Part shown: piece after piece, positions 36,559-45,035 of the stretch | Position numbering within the stretch: the first letter of the stretch is position 1 | Layout of the letters: each line of letters opens with the position of its first letter | DNA from: Paludibacteraceae bacterium | GTDB taxonomy: Bacteria; Bacteroidota; Bacteroidia; Bacteroidales; Paludibacteraceae | Direction: 5' to 3' | Length of the DNA: 64,000 nt | Assembly: GCA_024692565.1 (NCBI GenBank) | Contig: JAILMN010000010.1 | Location: 1 to 64,000, forward strand | Notes under the pieces: generated by a model | The model's database searches: none | Told to the model about the DNA's origin: nothing | The model's input: only the letters and a program-made list of their open reading frames with translations | Made by a program: the position numbers and the translations under genes

Positions 36559-38027
36559 TGAAAAAAAACTTGTGGATCATAGCGTTGCTGTCGGTAGGTC
36601 TCGGAGCTTTTGCTGCCCCTAAGCAAAAAGCCAAACAAGAGAAACCGATCAAGCATTACCTCGATATCTACGCCCTTGGCGGAGTAGGTTCTTTAGGCTA
36701 TCAACTGCAAGGCGGAGCCGTCGATCTCAGTGCCGCGTTCGGCGCCGGATTGGGCTATACGTATTTCTTCCATCCGTCCGTAGGTCTGCAGCTCGGTTTG
36801 TCCTTCTCCCGCGTGTCATCCTCGTCGCGTCTGACCGAGCGGATGGAGTGGCGCACATGGCAGGACGGCTCGCCGCTCACCGATTATACGGGAGAGCCGT
36901 ATATCCATTATACCGCTTTCTCGGATTTCCGAGAGCGGCAGCAGGCGTATCTCATCGAAGTGCCTCTCGGCCTGCGCTTCCGTTATTTCAAGAGTAGCGG
37001 CAGCAAAGCTGGCCTGCATGCCGCGCTCGGTGCCAAACTGGCCATACCCGTCTTGGCGAATTATACGCGCGTGTCGGGAGATATCACCCATACCGGCTGG
37101 TACGAACAGTGGCAGCTGACCTTGCATGATCTGCCCGGACGATTCGAGACGGAGCGTTTCGATACCAAGCAGGAAGAGTCCATCACCAATCGCCTCAATC
37201 TGATCAATGCGGTGGCGTATGCCGAACTGGGACTCGCGGTCCGCATCAGCCCGCATTACGAGCTCTATATAGCCGCCTACGGCCAGTATCTCATCAATGA
37301 TTTCTCCGCTACAAAAATGGATGAACGCGTGCCGCTTGGATTCCGAAATACACATAATAACTATGCCTTCATGAATGAGTACCGCGGACTCTTCGGAACG
37401 GATAAAGTGGGCGCACTCCATCCTTGGATGGCGGGACTTAAGATCGGCATCTCCATCTGGCCGGGGAAGACGGAGAAAGAGAAGAAAAATGAACTTAAAA
37501 AACTGCTCAAGGAGTTCCCCGATGAGAAAAAAGTGGTTACCGTCCATGATACCGTCTATATCCATGATACGGTTTGTCCGAATGAACTCCGGCCTGTCGC
37601 CACTGTAGCCAAATCTCCGGCAACCAAAGCGCCGCAGAAGATAGACAATACGCCGCTGCCGCATGAGCGTCAACTGGATTCCTTGCTCGCTGAGGCGGTT
37701 ATCTGGTTCCATTTTGATGACGATGTACCTATCCTCGAGCCCGCCTACGTCCTGGACTCTGTAGTGGCGATGATGAAGCGTTATCCGGATCTGAAGATCC
37801 ATGTGTACGGTCATGCGTGCCGGTTGGGAACGGACGGCTATAACCAGCGCCTGGCACTCAAACGTGCCCGTGCCGTGGCAGCTGTTCTCATCGATAAAGG
37901 AGTCGAACCCGAACGGATGTTAGTCTGGTCCTTCGGCGAAGAAAAACCCTACCGCTATAACACCGAGAAACAACTCTCCAAGGACCGCCGCGTGGAAATC
38001 ATCCCCGCCCGCTTCGCCACACAGTAA
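36558..38027 (+). CDS. OmpA-family outer-membrane protein
   Basis: A 489-aa protein with signal peptide (ending GAFAAPKQ), an N-terminal beta-barrel of about 300 residues (LDIYALGGVGSLGYQL, AAFGAGLGYTYFF, HPWMAGLKIGISIW), a charged linker and a C-terminal OmpA peptidoglycan-binding domain (IHVYGHACRLGTDGYNQRLALKRARAV, DRRVEIIP). The start overlaps the stop of the surface protein by one base, so the two are probably made together. It likely ties the outer membrane to the wall and may anchor its neighbour. Confidence 0.86.
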   Translation: MKKNLWIIALLSVGLGAFAAPKQKAKQEKPIKHYLDIYALGGVGSLGYQLQGGAVDLSAAFGAGLGYTYFFHPSVGLQLGLSFSRVSSSSRLTERMEWRTWQDGSPLTDYTGEPYIHYTAFSDFRERQQAYLIEVPLGLRFRYFKSSGSKAGLHAALGAKLAIPVLANYTRVSGDITHTGWYEQWQLTLHDLPGRFETERFDTKQEESITNRLNLINAVAYAELGLAVRISPHYELYIAAYGQYLINDFSATKMDERVPLGFRNTHNNYAFMNEYRGLFGTDKVGALHPWMAGLKIGISIWPGKTEKEKKNELKKLLKEFPDEKKVVTVHDTVYIHDTVCPNELRPVATVAKSPATKAPQKIDNTPLPHERQLDSLLAEAVIWFHFDDDVPILEPAYVLDSVVAMMKRYPDLKIHVYGHACRLGTDGYNQRLALKRARAVAAVLIDKGVEPERMLVWSFGEEKPYRYNTEKQLSKDRRVEIIPARFATQ

Positions 38028-38077
38028 CTAACATTTTTAGAAACATTTTTTAGGACGGGAAAAATAAATAAGACATC

Positions 38078-38121
38078 ATCGCGAGCACTTCGAAGGCATT
38101 TCGAAAGCATCTCGAGGACAA
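38078..38121. repeat. 11-nt-period intergenic repeat array (four units)
   Basis: Units ATCGCGAGCAC, TTCGAAGGCAT, TTCGAAAGCAT and CTCGAGGACAA follow one another with a strict 11-nt period, each carrying TCG at positions 2-4. AGCACTT (38084-38090) and AAGTGCT (38120-38126) also form a 7-bp inverted repeat around it. It lies between convergent OmpA and recO genes. A sister array is at 46860-46925. Confidence 0.7.
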
Positions 38122-38124
38122 GTG

Positions 38125-38712
38125 CTAATCAAATACTTCCATGAGGATGTCGAGCGATTTGGGGTTTTGCCAGGTCTCGACATGTTCCTCGAAATAGTCA
38201 CACAGCGCGCGGAGAGCCTGTTGCCGTTCCTTGCGCGTGGTAGGGTGAGGATTGAAGGAGTGAGTGTTTTGTGAATTAGGGTTTAGGGGGATAGCGAAAC
38301 CGAGTTTGGCGGCTAAATCCACGAGGAACAGCAGGTGAAAGTTCTGTGGCTCCGTGCAGCGGTCGAGTTGCTCTATTGCCTGCTCCAGATAGTCATAGAG
38401 CGGTTCATCCGTCATCGGATGGCGCAGCACATGGTAGAGCACTTCGCTGATGAAGAGTGCGATCGTGCGTTTATACGGATCTTGGACGATGGTCTGCGGC
38501 ACATAACTGAGTTGCGCCGTGCGTACCGAGCGTTCGTCCGTAGTGAGTTGGACGATGGAGAGCGGCGAGTATTTGCCGGAGGTGTTTTTGCGTCCGAGGC
38601 CGTACACCATATAATTAACGCGCCCGCCCGCGCGAGTGTACGCGTGTAGGACGTGTGCCTTGTCGGAGTGCGGCTGCAGCGACAGCACTATCGCTTCAGT
38701 CGTGCTTAACAT
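38125..38712 (-). CDS. recO: DNA repair protein RecO
   Basis: RecO loads RecA on SSB-coated DNA with RecR. The N-terminal OB domain is clear (TEAIVLSLQPHSDKAHVLHAYTRAGGRVNYMVYGLG), followed by a helical domain (FISEVLYHVLRHPMTDEPLYDYL). At 195 aa it is short for RecO (about 240): the C-terminal part is abbreviated, no zinc-binding cysteines are present, and a low-complexity NPNSQNTHSFNPHPTT segment precedes the end. It overlaps the phosphoesterase by 17 bp. The DUF3127 gene two genes upstream may supply a functional partner. Confidence 0.88.
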   Translation of the reverse strand: MLSTTEAIVLSLQPHSDKAHVLHAYTRAGGRVNYMVYGLGRKNTSGKYSPLSIVQLTTDERSVRTAQLSYVPQTIVQDPYKRTIALFISEVLYHVLRHPMTDEPLYDYLEQAIEQLDRCTEPQNFHLLFLVDLAAKLGFAIPLNPNSQNTHSFNPHPTTRKERQQALRALCDYFEEHVETWQNPKSLDILMEVFD

Positions 38713-39607
38713 AAAGGGAATCGATGGCTACACCATCGTTGCGGCGAAACACCTTAAAGGATAGGCCTGCCTCATCTGCCGTCAAGACCCCATAGACGAA
38801 GTCTTGTGAGATGACATCCGCTTGCAAGGACTTCCGCAGCGGTTTGACTTTGCCGGCTGTATTAAGCATCACGAACGAACCTTTGCGCACGTAGTTATGG
38901 TCGTGTCCGCAAAGCACGAGGTCGGTCTGGCTCAGCGCATAACGGAATGTTGTATACACGCCGGCGTTGAAGCGTCCTTTAGCAGCAGAGAGAACAGGGT
39001 GGTGCATCATGACGACGATATATTTGCCTTCCGCACCATACATTGCTTTCCGTAGCCACGTGAGCAGTCGCGTCATCTCAACGATGCGGTCCATGGGGTT
39101 GGTATCCAGAACGATGAGACGCATGAACGGAAAATCGACGTAGTAATTGGCGCCTTTGATACCCTCCACCGAAGGCGCATAGAAGGTCTTCTGCCATGCT
39201 TCGGACAGTTCTTTCGGAAAACCTTTGTTATACTCGTGATTACCCGGGCAAGCGATGACGGGTTTTCCATTGAGCGCGCTATGAGACCACTCGCGCAGCA
39301 GTTGCTGGCGATAGTATTCCTGTCCGCGCTCCATCCAATCGCCCGTTTGCAGCACCACATCAGCTTGCGGCACGCGTGCAGCAAGTGTGTCATAGTCATC
39401 GCGCGTGAGGTTGCTATGTATATCGCCCATAACGAGGAAAGTGAGTCCTTCTTCGTCAGTCGGACTTGTCAGCACCGAGTCGATGACATCGCCAGTCCAG
39501 ACGGGTTCATCGGGCATCCCGAACCAAGCCTGCCAGCGGACGGCACACACGATGGCGGCCGCCGCTAACAAGACAACAGGTATTGTTATGTTAACCCACT
39601 TACGCAT
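38696..39607 (-). CDS. Calcineurin-like metallophosphoesterase
   Basis: A 303-aa protein with an N-terminal membrane anchor or signal (ITIPVVLLAAAAIVCAV) and all metallophosphoesterase motifs in order: VMGDIHSN, LQTGDWMERG, CPGNHEYN, MMHHPVLS and CGHDHNY. It probably acts outside the cytoplasmic membrane on a phosphoester. The substrate is unknown. It overlaps recO by 17 bp and the DUF3127 gene by 1 bp. Confidence 0.88.
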   Translation of the reverse strand: MRKWVNITIPVVLLAAAAIVCAVRWQAWFGMPDEPVWTGDVIDSVLTSPTDEEGLTFLVMGDIHSNLTRDDYDTLAARVPQADVVLQTGDWMERGQEYYRQQLLREWSHSALNGKPVIACPGNHEYNKGFPKELSEAWQKTFYAPSVEGIKGANYYVDFPFMRLIVLDTNPMDRIVEMTRLLTWLRKAMYGAEGKYIVVMMHHPVLSAAKGRFNAGVYTTFRYALSQTDLVLCGHDHNYVRKGSFVMLNTAGKVKPLRKSLQADVISQDFVYGVLTADEAGLSFKVFRRNDGVAIDSLYVKHD

Positions 39608-40032
39608 TAGAACGGCAGGTCACTTGTGCCTTCGCCTGCAGAAGCGTCAAACGGATCAACGTTAGGAGCCGGAGCCTCAGCCGGTGCAGCTGCAGGAGCC
39701 GCCGGTGCCGCAGGAGCAGCTACAGGTGCTGCAGCAGAAGGAACAGCCGCAGCCTGGGTTGTGTCACCCTGCTGGATCTTCCATGCGCGGATAGAGGTGT
39801 ACCAACGGCCGTTGAACTCACGGCTCTCGATATCGAAGCTAACCGTCACTAATTGATCTACATCGCACGGATTCTGTTTGATACGGTCCTCGCCGAATAC
39901 CTCGAAATGCACCTTACGGGGATATTGATCAAGTGTCTCCAATACATACGGCTGCACGCGCCAAGGGTTGCCGTTACGACCGACACCTTCCTGTGCCGGC
40001 AGTACTTGTATAATCTTACCTACTACTTCCAT
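39607..40032 (-). CDS. DUF3127 protein with SSB-like C-terminal tip
   Basis: A 141-aa protein. Residues about 1-90 form a DUF3127 domain of OB-like look (RKVHFEVFGED, VSFDIESREFNGRWYTSIRAWKI). A long Ala/Pro linker follows, and the chain ends EGTSDLPF. That plan (OB fold, flexible Ala/Pro linker, acidic tip ending LPF) is the plan of single-stranded DNA-binding protein, whose tip (DDDIPF in E. coli) docks RecO and other repair proteins. recO is in the same run. DNA binding is an inference and has not been shown. Confidence 0.8.
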   Translation of the reverse strand: MEVVGKIIQVLPAQEGVGRNGNPWRVQPYVLETLDQYPRKVHFEVFGEDRIKQNPCDVDQLVTVSFDIESREFNGRWYTSIRAWKIQQGDTTQAAAVPSAAAPVAAPAAPAAPAAAPAEAPAPNVDPFDASAGEGTSDLPF

Positions 40033-40034
40033 AA

Positions 40035-41285
40035 TTATTCACCTTTAATTGCTGCTACACCCGGGAGAACTTTGCCCTCGATTGCCTCGAGCAATGCACC
40101 ACCACCGGTGGAGATATACGATACTTTGTCTGCCAGACCAAATTTGTTAACGCATGCTACAGAGTCACCACCACCGATGAGCGAGAAAGCGCCATTAGCC
40201 GTTGCCTCTGCAATAGCCTCACCGATTGCACGGCTACCGTCACAGAAGTTATCGAACTCGAACACACCTGCAGGACCGTTCCAGAGTATTGTCTTCGCGC
40301 CCTTGATTGCGTTGCGGAAGTTCTCTTGTGCCTTCGGACCGGCATCCAGACCTTCCCAACCCTCAGGAATAGCATTCGACGGGAATACTTTCTGGTTAGC
40401 ATCGTTGCTGAAGCTGTCTGCGCAGATAGCATCCGGAGCGAGCACGAGCTCTACGCCGTTTTTCTTAGCCAACTCCTCAACGCCCAGCGCTACGTCCAGT
40501 TTGTCGAGCTCTACGATAGAACCGCCGATCTCACCGCCGTGCGCTTTAGCAAACGTATAGGTCATACCGCCGCAGAGAATCAGTTTGTCCACCTTACCTA
40601 ACAAGTTCTCAATAATACCGATCTTCGAACTTACTTTCGAACCACCCATGATAGCTACGAACGGACGTTTGATGTCGCCGAGCACAGCGTTCACAGCAGC
40701 AACCTCTTTCTCCATCAGGAAACCGAGCATCTTGCTATTTGCATCGAAATAGTCAGCGATGACAGCTGTCGAAGCATGTTTGCGGTGAGCGGTACCGAAA
40801 GCATCCATCACATAGCAGTCAGCGTAGCTTGCCAAAACCTTAGCGAACTCTTTCTGACGAGCTTTCATCTCTTTCTTAGCCGCCTCATAAGCCGGATCTT
40901 CTTTCTCAATACCTACCGGTTTACCTTCCTCCTCCGGATAGAAACGCAGATTCTCGAGCAACAGAACCTCACCCGGTTTGAGCGCAGCAGCTTTGTCTTG
41001 CGCTTTTGCGCAGTCCTCTGAGAACTGAACCGGACGACCAAGCGCTTTGCTTACTGCGTCCACAATCTGGCTGAGGCTGAACTTAGCCTGCACTTTACCT
41101 TTCGGCTTACCCATGTGGCTCATGATGATGAGCGCACCACCTTCGTCCAGAATGTGCTTCAGCGTAGGAAGCGCACCGCGGATACGGGTGTCATCTGTGA
41201 TCTTACCATTCTCGTCCAGGGGCACATTGAAGTCCACACGGACAATCGCCTTCTTACCGGCAAATTTGAAATCTTTGATAGTCAT
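40035..41285 (-). CDS. pgk: Phosphoglycerate kinase
   Basis: The glycolytic enzyme producing ATP and 3-phosphoglycerate. Full length at 416 aa, with [18 protein letters not shown], the substrate-binding arginine region [31 protein letters not shown] and the nucleotide-binding [11 protein letters not shown]. The start at 41285 ([12 protein letters not shown]) is the conserved one; the track adds 12 unrelated residues. It follows a DUF6242 gene by 29 bp and precedes DUF3127 by 2 bp. Confidence 0.97.
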   Translation of the reverse strand: MTIKDFKFAGKKAIVRVDFNVPLDENGKITDDTRIRGALPTLKHILDEGGALIIMSHMGKPKGKVQAKFSLSQIVDAVSKALGRPVQFSEDCAKAQDKAAALKPGEVLLLENLRFYPEEEGKPVGIEKEDPAYEAAKKEMKARQKEFAKVLASYADCYVMDAFGTAHRKHASTAVIADYFDANSKMLGFLMEKEVAAVNAVLGDIKRPFVAIMGGSKVSSKIGIIENLLGKVDKLILCGGMTYTFAKAHGGEIGGSIVELDKLDVALGVEELAKKNGVELVLAPDAICADSFSNDANQKVFPSNAIPEGWEGLDAGPKAQENFRNAIKGAKTILWNGPAGVFEFDNFCDGSRAIGEAIAEATANGAFSLIGGGDSVACVNKFGLADKVSYISTGGGALLEAIEGKVLPGVAAIKGE

Positions 41286-41314
41286 AATGTTAAATATTTT
41301 AGTTGTTTTGTTGT

Positions 41315-42646
41315 TTACCAATCGATACTATTCAGATGACCGCGATAGACATCGCTATAGGTGGTCGTTCTGTCTTGACCTCCGAAGAGGTATATATAAC
41401 TGTCGCGTACGATAGCCGTCTGTTTCTGCCGCGCCTGATAGACTGCCGGCAACTGGTTCTTGGTTGTGTCCGCGGCATTCCATGTGAGTCCTTCGTCCTC
41501 GGAAATCAATATATCCCGTCCGAAATACTGCATCTTATCGTCCACGCCGCCGAAGAGCAACAGCTGGTCATTGTAACTGATGACGGAGATGCCGGTGAGG
41601 CTTGTGAACTGCGGTCTGTCAATCGAGAACTCCTGCAGGCGGTACCCGCCGTTCTCTTGCGTATGACGCGAATACTCTAAGTTCCACCGAGTGTTGAGAC
41701 TGCGACCGTTCTCAGCAAAACCACCGATGATCATCGCGCGGTCGCGTAAGCTGGCGCTATAGAAAGTGACGGTACCGAAGTCGCTGATCGGGAACTCTCC
41801 GTCAGGCTTGATGCCGGTCATCTGCAACGCACTGCCGTCAAACATCGCCAACTCATAGTCATCTTCATCGCCCGTGAGTGCCCATACGCGCTCGTTCCAA
41901 TAAAGTAACATCGTGCGCACGGTAGCGCTCACGCTGTGCGCCGTCCATGTGATAGCGTCCGTACTGGTGTACACGGCGTTGTCCTGACCATAGAACAAGG
42001 TGTCACCGCTACTGATGATCTGACGCACTTTGGTTCCTGCCGGCAGTCCTGCAGGAGCACCTAAGTCAATCCAAGTGCTGCCGTCCTCCGAACCCCATGC
42101 ATGCAACTCAAAACCGTTCGAAGCAATCATCACAAACGCATCGTCCAGCTCCACTACGCGTTGCTCGCTGTCGTCTGTTGCATAGATACCTGCGCATAAC
42201 TGCTCCCATGAGTACAAATCCGGATCCACCTGGTGTACCGTCGGGCAGATCTCATACACTTTGGTCGTTGTACGGTCGGACGAACGGATGGTGAGATAAA
42301 TCGGCTTCTTGGTGAAGTCGAGCGTATCGTAACCTGTCAGACTGACGATGGTGTCCGGGAACGTGAGGAATGCCGCACCGGGAGTCGCGGCAAACGAAAA
42401 ACGCGGTACTACACGCTTCAGACTCGTGCCGTACATGATAGAGTCTTGATTCCAAACAAGACCGGTGTCCAACCGTTCCTCAACAGTGAATACGGCTTTC
42501 GCCAAACCCGGCATACTGTCGTTCTTGGCAAACGCAAAACCGGTCAATTGGGCCACGGAAGAAGTGGCCTTTTTCGTCTCTGCTTTCTCACAACCGATCA
42601 AAAGAAACGGTATAAAACAGATAAATATGTAGAAAAATTTGCGCAT
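41315..42646 (-). CDS. DUF6242-like kelch/beta-propeller lipoprotein
   Basis: A 443-aa predicted lipoprotein (signal ending LLIGC). An N-terminal domain resembling DUF6242 ([42 protein letters not shown]) is followed by repeated beta-propeller-like blades with Trp/Tyr and Gly-Gly ([19 protein letters not shown]). Such proteins are common on Bacteroidales surfaces, and their role is unknown. Its start is only 53 bp from the divergent fau start, and a palindrome overlaps both promoter regions. Confidence 0.72.
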   Translation of the reverse strand: MRKFFYIFICFIPFLLIGCEKAETKKATSSVAQLTGFAFAKNDSMPGLAKAVFTVEERLDTGLVWNQDSIMYGTSLKRVVPRFSFAATPGAAFLTFPDTIVSLTGYDTLDFTKKPIYLTIRSSDRTTTKVYEICPTVHQVDPDLYSWEQLCAGIYATDDSEQRVVELDDAFVMIASNGFELHAWGSEDGSTWIDLGAPAGLPAGTKVRQIISSGDTLFYGQDNAVYTSTDAITWTAHSVSATVRTMLLYWNERVWALTGDEDDYELAMFDGSALQMTGIKPDGEFPISDFGTVTFYSASLRDRAMIIGGFAENGRSLNTRWNLEYSRHTQENGGYRLQEFSIDRPQFTSLTGISVISYNDQLLLFGGVDDKMQYFGRDILISEDEGLTWNAADTTKNQLPAVYQARQKQTAIVRDSYIYLFGGQDRTTTYSDVYRGHLNSIDW

Positions 42647-42669
42647 TTCAATTTTTTGTTGTACCTTTG
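42639..42669 (+). promoter_or_regulatory. fau promoter
   Basis: TTTG (42639-42642) and TACCTTTG (42662-42669) are separated by 19 bp. The -33 element lies inside the first codons of the divergent DUF6242 gene. The predicted leader is about 25 nt. Confidence 0.72.
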
Positions 42670-42682
42670 CAGCCGCAAAGGT
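42663..42682. promoter_or_regulatory. Perfect inverted repeat on the fau/DUF6242 divergent promoter
   Basis: ACCTTTGC (42663-42670) and GCAAAGGT (42675-42682) form a perfect 8-bp palindrome around AGCC. It overlaps the plus-strand -7 element and creates a near-match (AACCTTTG) on the minus strand, which could serve the divergent gene or act as an operator. Confidence 0.5.
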
Positions 42683-42698
42683 TAAACTAATACGATTT

Positions 42699-43301
42699 AT
42701 GTTATTCGAGTCTCAAATTTACGATCTCAAAATGTGGTTGCCCTGGGTGCACGCTCGTCGTGAGCAGCAGGCCTTGCGGGCTATCGTGGAGCAGCAGCGT
42801 CGTATCATGACGCCCGAGCAAGTAGCGGAGCAGTCAGCACGTATCGTCGCGCAGATAGAGCAGATGTCGTGGTTCCAAAACGCACAGACGGTGCTCATCT
42901 ATTACCCCATTCATAACGAGGTGGATCTGCGTCCGTTGCTCAACAAATACAAAGATCAAAAAACCTTCCTTTTCCCCGTCACCCATCGTCATTCGATGGA
43001 GGTGCGTCCGTATGATGGCGAGGATATGATGCGTAAGGGTCGGCTTGGCGTGCCGGAACCGCAAACGGATACCTTCAAAGGTGCCATCGATCTTATTTTC
43101 GTGCCCGGCGTAGTCTTTGACAAGCAGAAACATCGCATCGGGCGGGGTGGAGGCTATTACGATAAGTTCTTATCCAAGCAGCTGCTCGCTAAAAAAGTAG
43201 GCGTTTGCTATGACTTCCAGCTCAAGAAGCACGACGTGCCGCATACCTGGAGGGATAAGAAAATGGATCGCGTCGTTACTCCTCAGCAGACCATTGGATA
43301 G
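42699..43301 (+). CDS. fau: 5-formyltetrahydrofolate cyclo-ligase
   Basis: This enzyme converts 5-formyl-THF to 5,10-methenyl-THF using ATP. The signature RIGRGGGYYDKFL, DLIFVPGVVFD and VLIYYPIHNEVDLRPLL are family-typical. From the ATG at 42699 the protein is 200 aa. Its first ~20 residues (LFESQIYDLKMWLPWVH) extend beyond the usual N-terminus, but the promoter position supports this start over the track's TTG. It is convergent with the next gene, overlapping it by 26 bp. Confidence 0.9.
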   Translation: MLFESQIYDLKMWLPWVHARREQQALRAIVEQQRRIMTPEQVAEQSARIVAQIEQMSWFQNAQTVLIYYPIHNEVDLRPLLNKYKDQKTFLFPVTHRHSMEVRPYDGEDMMRKGRLGVPEPQTDTFKGAIDLIFVPGVVFDKQKHRIGRGGGYYDKFLSKQLLAKKVGVCYDFQLKKHDVPHTWRDKKMDRVVTPQQTIG

Positions 43302-44043
43302 TCGGCTGAATATCACGTATATGTTGTAACTCTCGGTCGCTCTCGGCTGAGAGTTTTCTTTCGCCTGTACGGTAATAGTAAATCACACCATACAACTGAC
43401 ATTTCATCATCTTGGCGTACGGCAACTCGTTCTTATAATACTCCTCAACCGTATTCCAGATATTCAAAATGATTTCGTCCGCCTGCGCACGCATAGGCTC
43501 CAAATCGCCGTGTACGCGCTCGGTGTTTTGAATATGGAAGGTGTGCTGACGTTGGTGCTCGCAGAAGATATCATAGTGTACCTTGACCTTGTTGATGGCC
43601 GGGTTATAAATCGGAAAACCGCCGTTGGCCATACGTTTCTGCTCACCTTCGATAATCTTCTTTCCCCATTCCAACAGATAGTCCTCCGTGGACAAATCCG
43701 GCACAATATGCTGATGCGGATCCAGACCATAAAGCAACTTCTGCTCTTTCTTGATCTCTCCGCGGATGACAGCGAGGTTCAGCACCTGGATAAAATGCGA
43801 GATGTACATACGCGCGTTCTGCACGATGTGACGGTACTGCTTGTTGGCGTTGACCGTAGATGCATAGTTGTCCTTCGACTGCATCACCACGTTCTCAAAC
43901 GGCACAAGGAAACGCTGTATCTCACTCAGCATCTTGTAAGGAATCACCTGCTCGGTGTAGTCTGCGCCCTGTGCACGTTGCACAGCGTTCTGAAGCGCAT
44001 GAAGTCGAGCTAAATCTGTGTTTGGTAAACGACGATAAGGCAT
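43276..44043 (-). CDS. Conserved Bacteroidota hypothetical protein
   Basis: A 255-aa, largely helical and charged protein without signal peptide or membrane segments. The block NARMYISHFIQVLNLAVIRGEIKKEQKLLYGL and the later YNPAINKVKVHYDIFCEHQ are reminiscent of a hypothetical family seen only in Bacteroidota, but I cannot name a domain. It ends inside the 3' end of fau (26-bp convergent overlap). It lies 23 bp downstream of a polyprenyl synthase, so co-expression with ddl is likely. Confidence 0.75.
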   Translation of the reverse strand: MPYRRLPNTDLARLHALQNAVQRAQGADYTEQVIPYKMLSEIQRFLVPFENVVMQSKDNYASTVNANKQYRHIVQNARMYISHFIQVLNLAVIRGEIKKEQKLLYGLDPHQHIVPDLSTEDYLLEWGKKIIEGEQKRMANGGFPIYNPAINKVKVHYDIFCEHQRQHTFHIQNTERVHGDLEPMRAQADEIILNIWNTVEEYYKNELPYAKMMKCQLYGVIYYYRTGERKLSAESDRELQHIRDIQPTIQWSAEE

Positions 44044-44066
44044 TGTATGTATGTTTTAACGATTTA

Positions 44067-45035
44067 CTATTTGGTTCTTGTTACGAGTTGTTCCGCCAAC
44101 TCACGCAACTGCTCCGTAGCTTTGTTCTGCGGCAATTTGTCCAACTGCGCCAACGCTTCCGCTGTGTGCTCCTCCATCACCGTCTCACCCGCTTCACGAA
44201 CACCCAAGCGGTTGTAGAGAGCCGTTACGGCAGCAATCTTCTCTTTGTCACAATCGGTAGCCATCAGCCACTGCAGCAATTCCGCTTTACTCTCTGCATC
44301 AGCGTTCTCTAACGCCGTGAGCAGCAAAAACGTCTTTTTATTGCATAATATATCTCCGCCGATAGCTTTGCCGAATGTCTTCGGGTCACCATAGACATCC
44401 AAGATATCATCTTGGATCTGGAAAGCCAAGCCGATGTGCAGACCGTATTGATAAAGCGCTTCCTGTTGCTCCGGTGTAGCGCCGGCGATATAACCGCCTA
44501 TCTTCATTGCGTACGCTAGCAGTACCGAAGTCTTCTTCTCAATCATCATCATATAGTCATCAATACTCACCTGGCTCATGTGCTCAAAATCAACGTCATA
44601 CTGCTGCCCTTCACAGATACCTGTCGCCATCTCGTTGAACCATTTGAGCACCTGCGGCAACTTGTCTGCAGGAACATCACTCAGCAGTTTATACGCCTCA
44701 ATCAACATCTGATCACCCGACAGAATAGCCGTGTTGTCGTTCCATTTGACGTGAACCGTCGGACGACCGCGACGTACTTCCGCTTTATCCATCACATCGT
44801 CGTGCAGCAGCGTGAAGTTATGAAAAACCTCCAACGCCAGCGCTGCTGGCAGCACGTGCTCGATGGCATCGCCGTTCAGCAAACCGCCGTTCATAATCGT
44901 CTCCGCAGCTATCAACGTCAACGTCGGACGTAAACGCTTACCACCCGAAGCCAACGTGTATTCGATAGGCTCGTACAAACCTCGCGGCGCACGATTCCAA
45001 TCCAAACCCTCTATCGCTTTGTTGATATCGATCAT
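44067..45035 (-). CDS. Polyprenyl (farnesyl/geranylgeranyl-type) diphosphate synthase
   Basis: A 322-aa all-helical trans-prenyltransferase with the first aspartate-rich motif LLHDDVMDKAEVRRGRPTVH (about 80-98) and the second QIQDDILDVYGD, plus GGKRLRP at the N-terminus for IPP binding. It lengthens isoprenoid diphosphates for quinone or carrier lipids. Chain length is not predictable by eye, although the residues before the first motif (FHNFT) are bulky. It overlaps ddl as ATGA. Confidence 0.9.
   Translation of the reverse strand: MIDINKAIEGLDWNRAPRGLYEPIEYTLASGGKRLRPTLTLIAAETIMNGGLLNGDAIEHVLPAALALEVFHNFTLLHDDVMDKAEVRRGRPTVHVKWNDNTAILSGDQMLIEAYKLLSDVPADKLPQVLKWFNEMATGICEGQQYDVDFEHMSQVSIDDYMMMIEKKTSVLLAYAMKIGGYIAGATPEQQEALYQYGLHIGLAFQIQDDILDVYGDPKTFGKAIGGDILCNKKTFLLLTALENADAESKAELLQWLMATDCDKEKIAAVTALYNRLGVREAGETVMEEHTAEALAQLDKLPQNKATEQLRELAEQLVTRTK

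Noticed and set aside
38230-38290. Low-complexity Asn/His/Pro segment near the RecO C-terminus as a frameshift scar
   Set aside because: The frame continues into a plausible helical end (RKERQQALRALCDYFEEH), so a lineage-specific loop is more likely than a broken gene.
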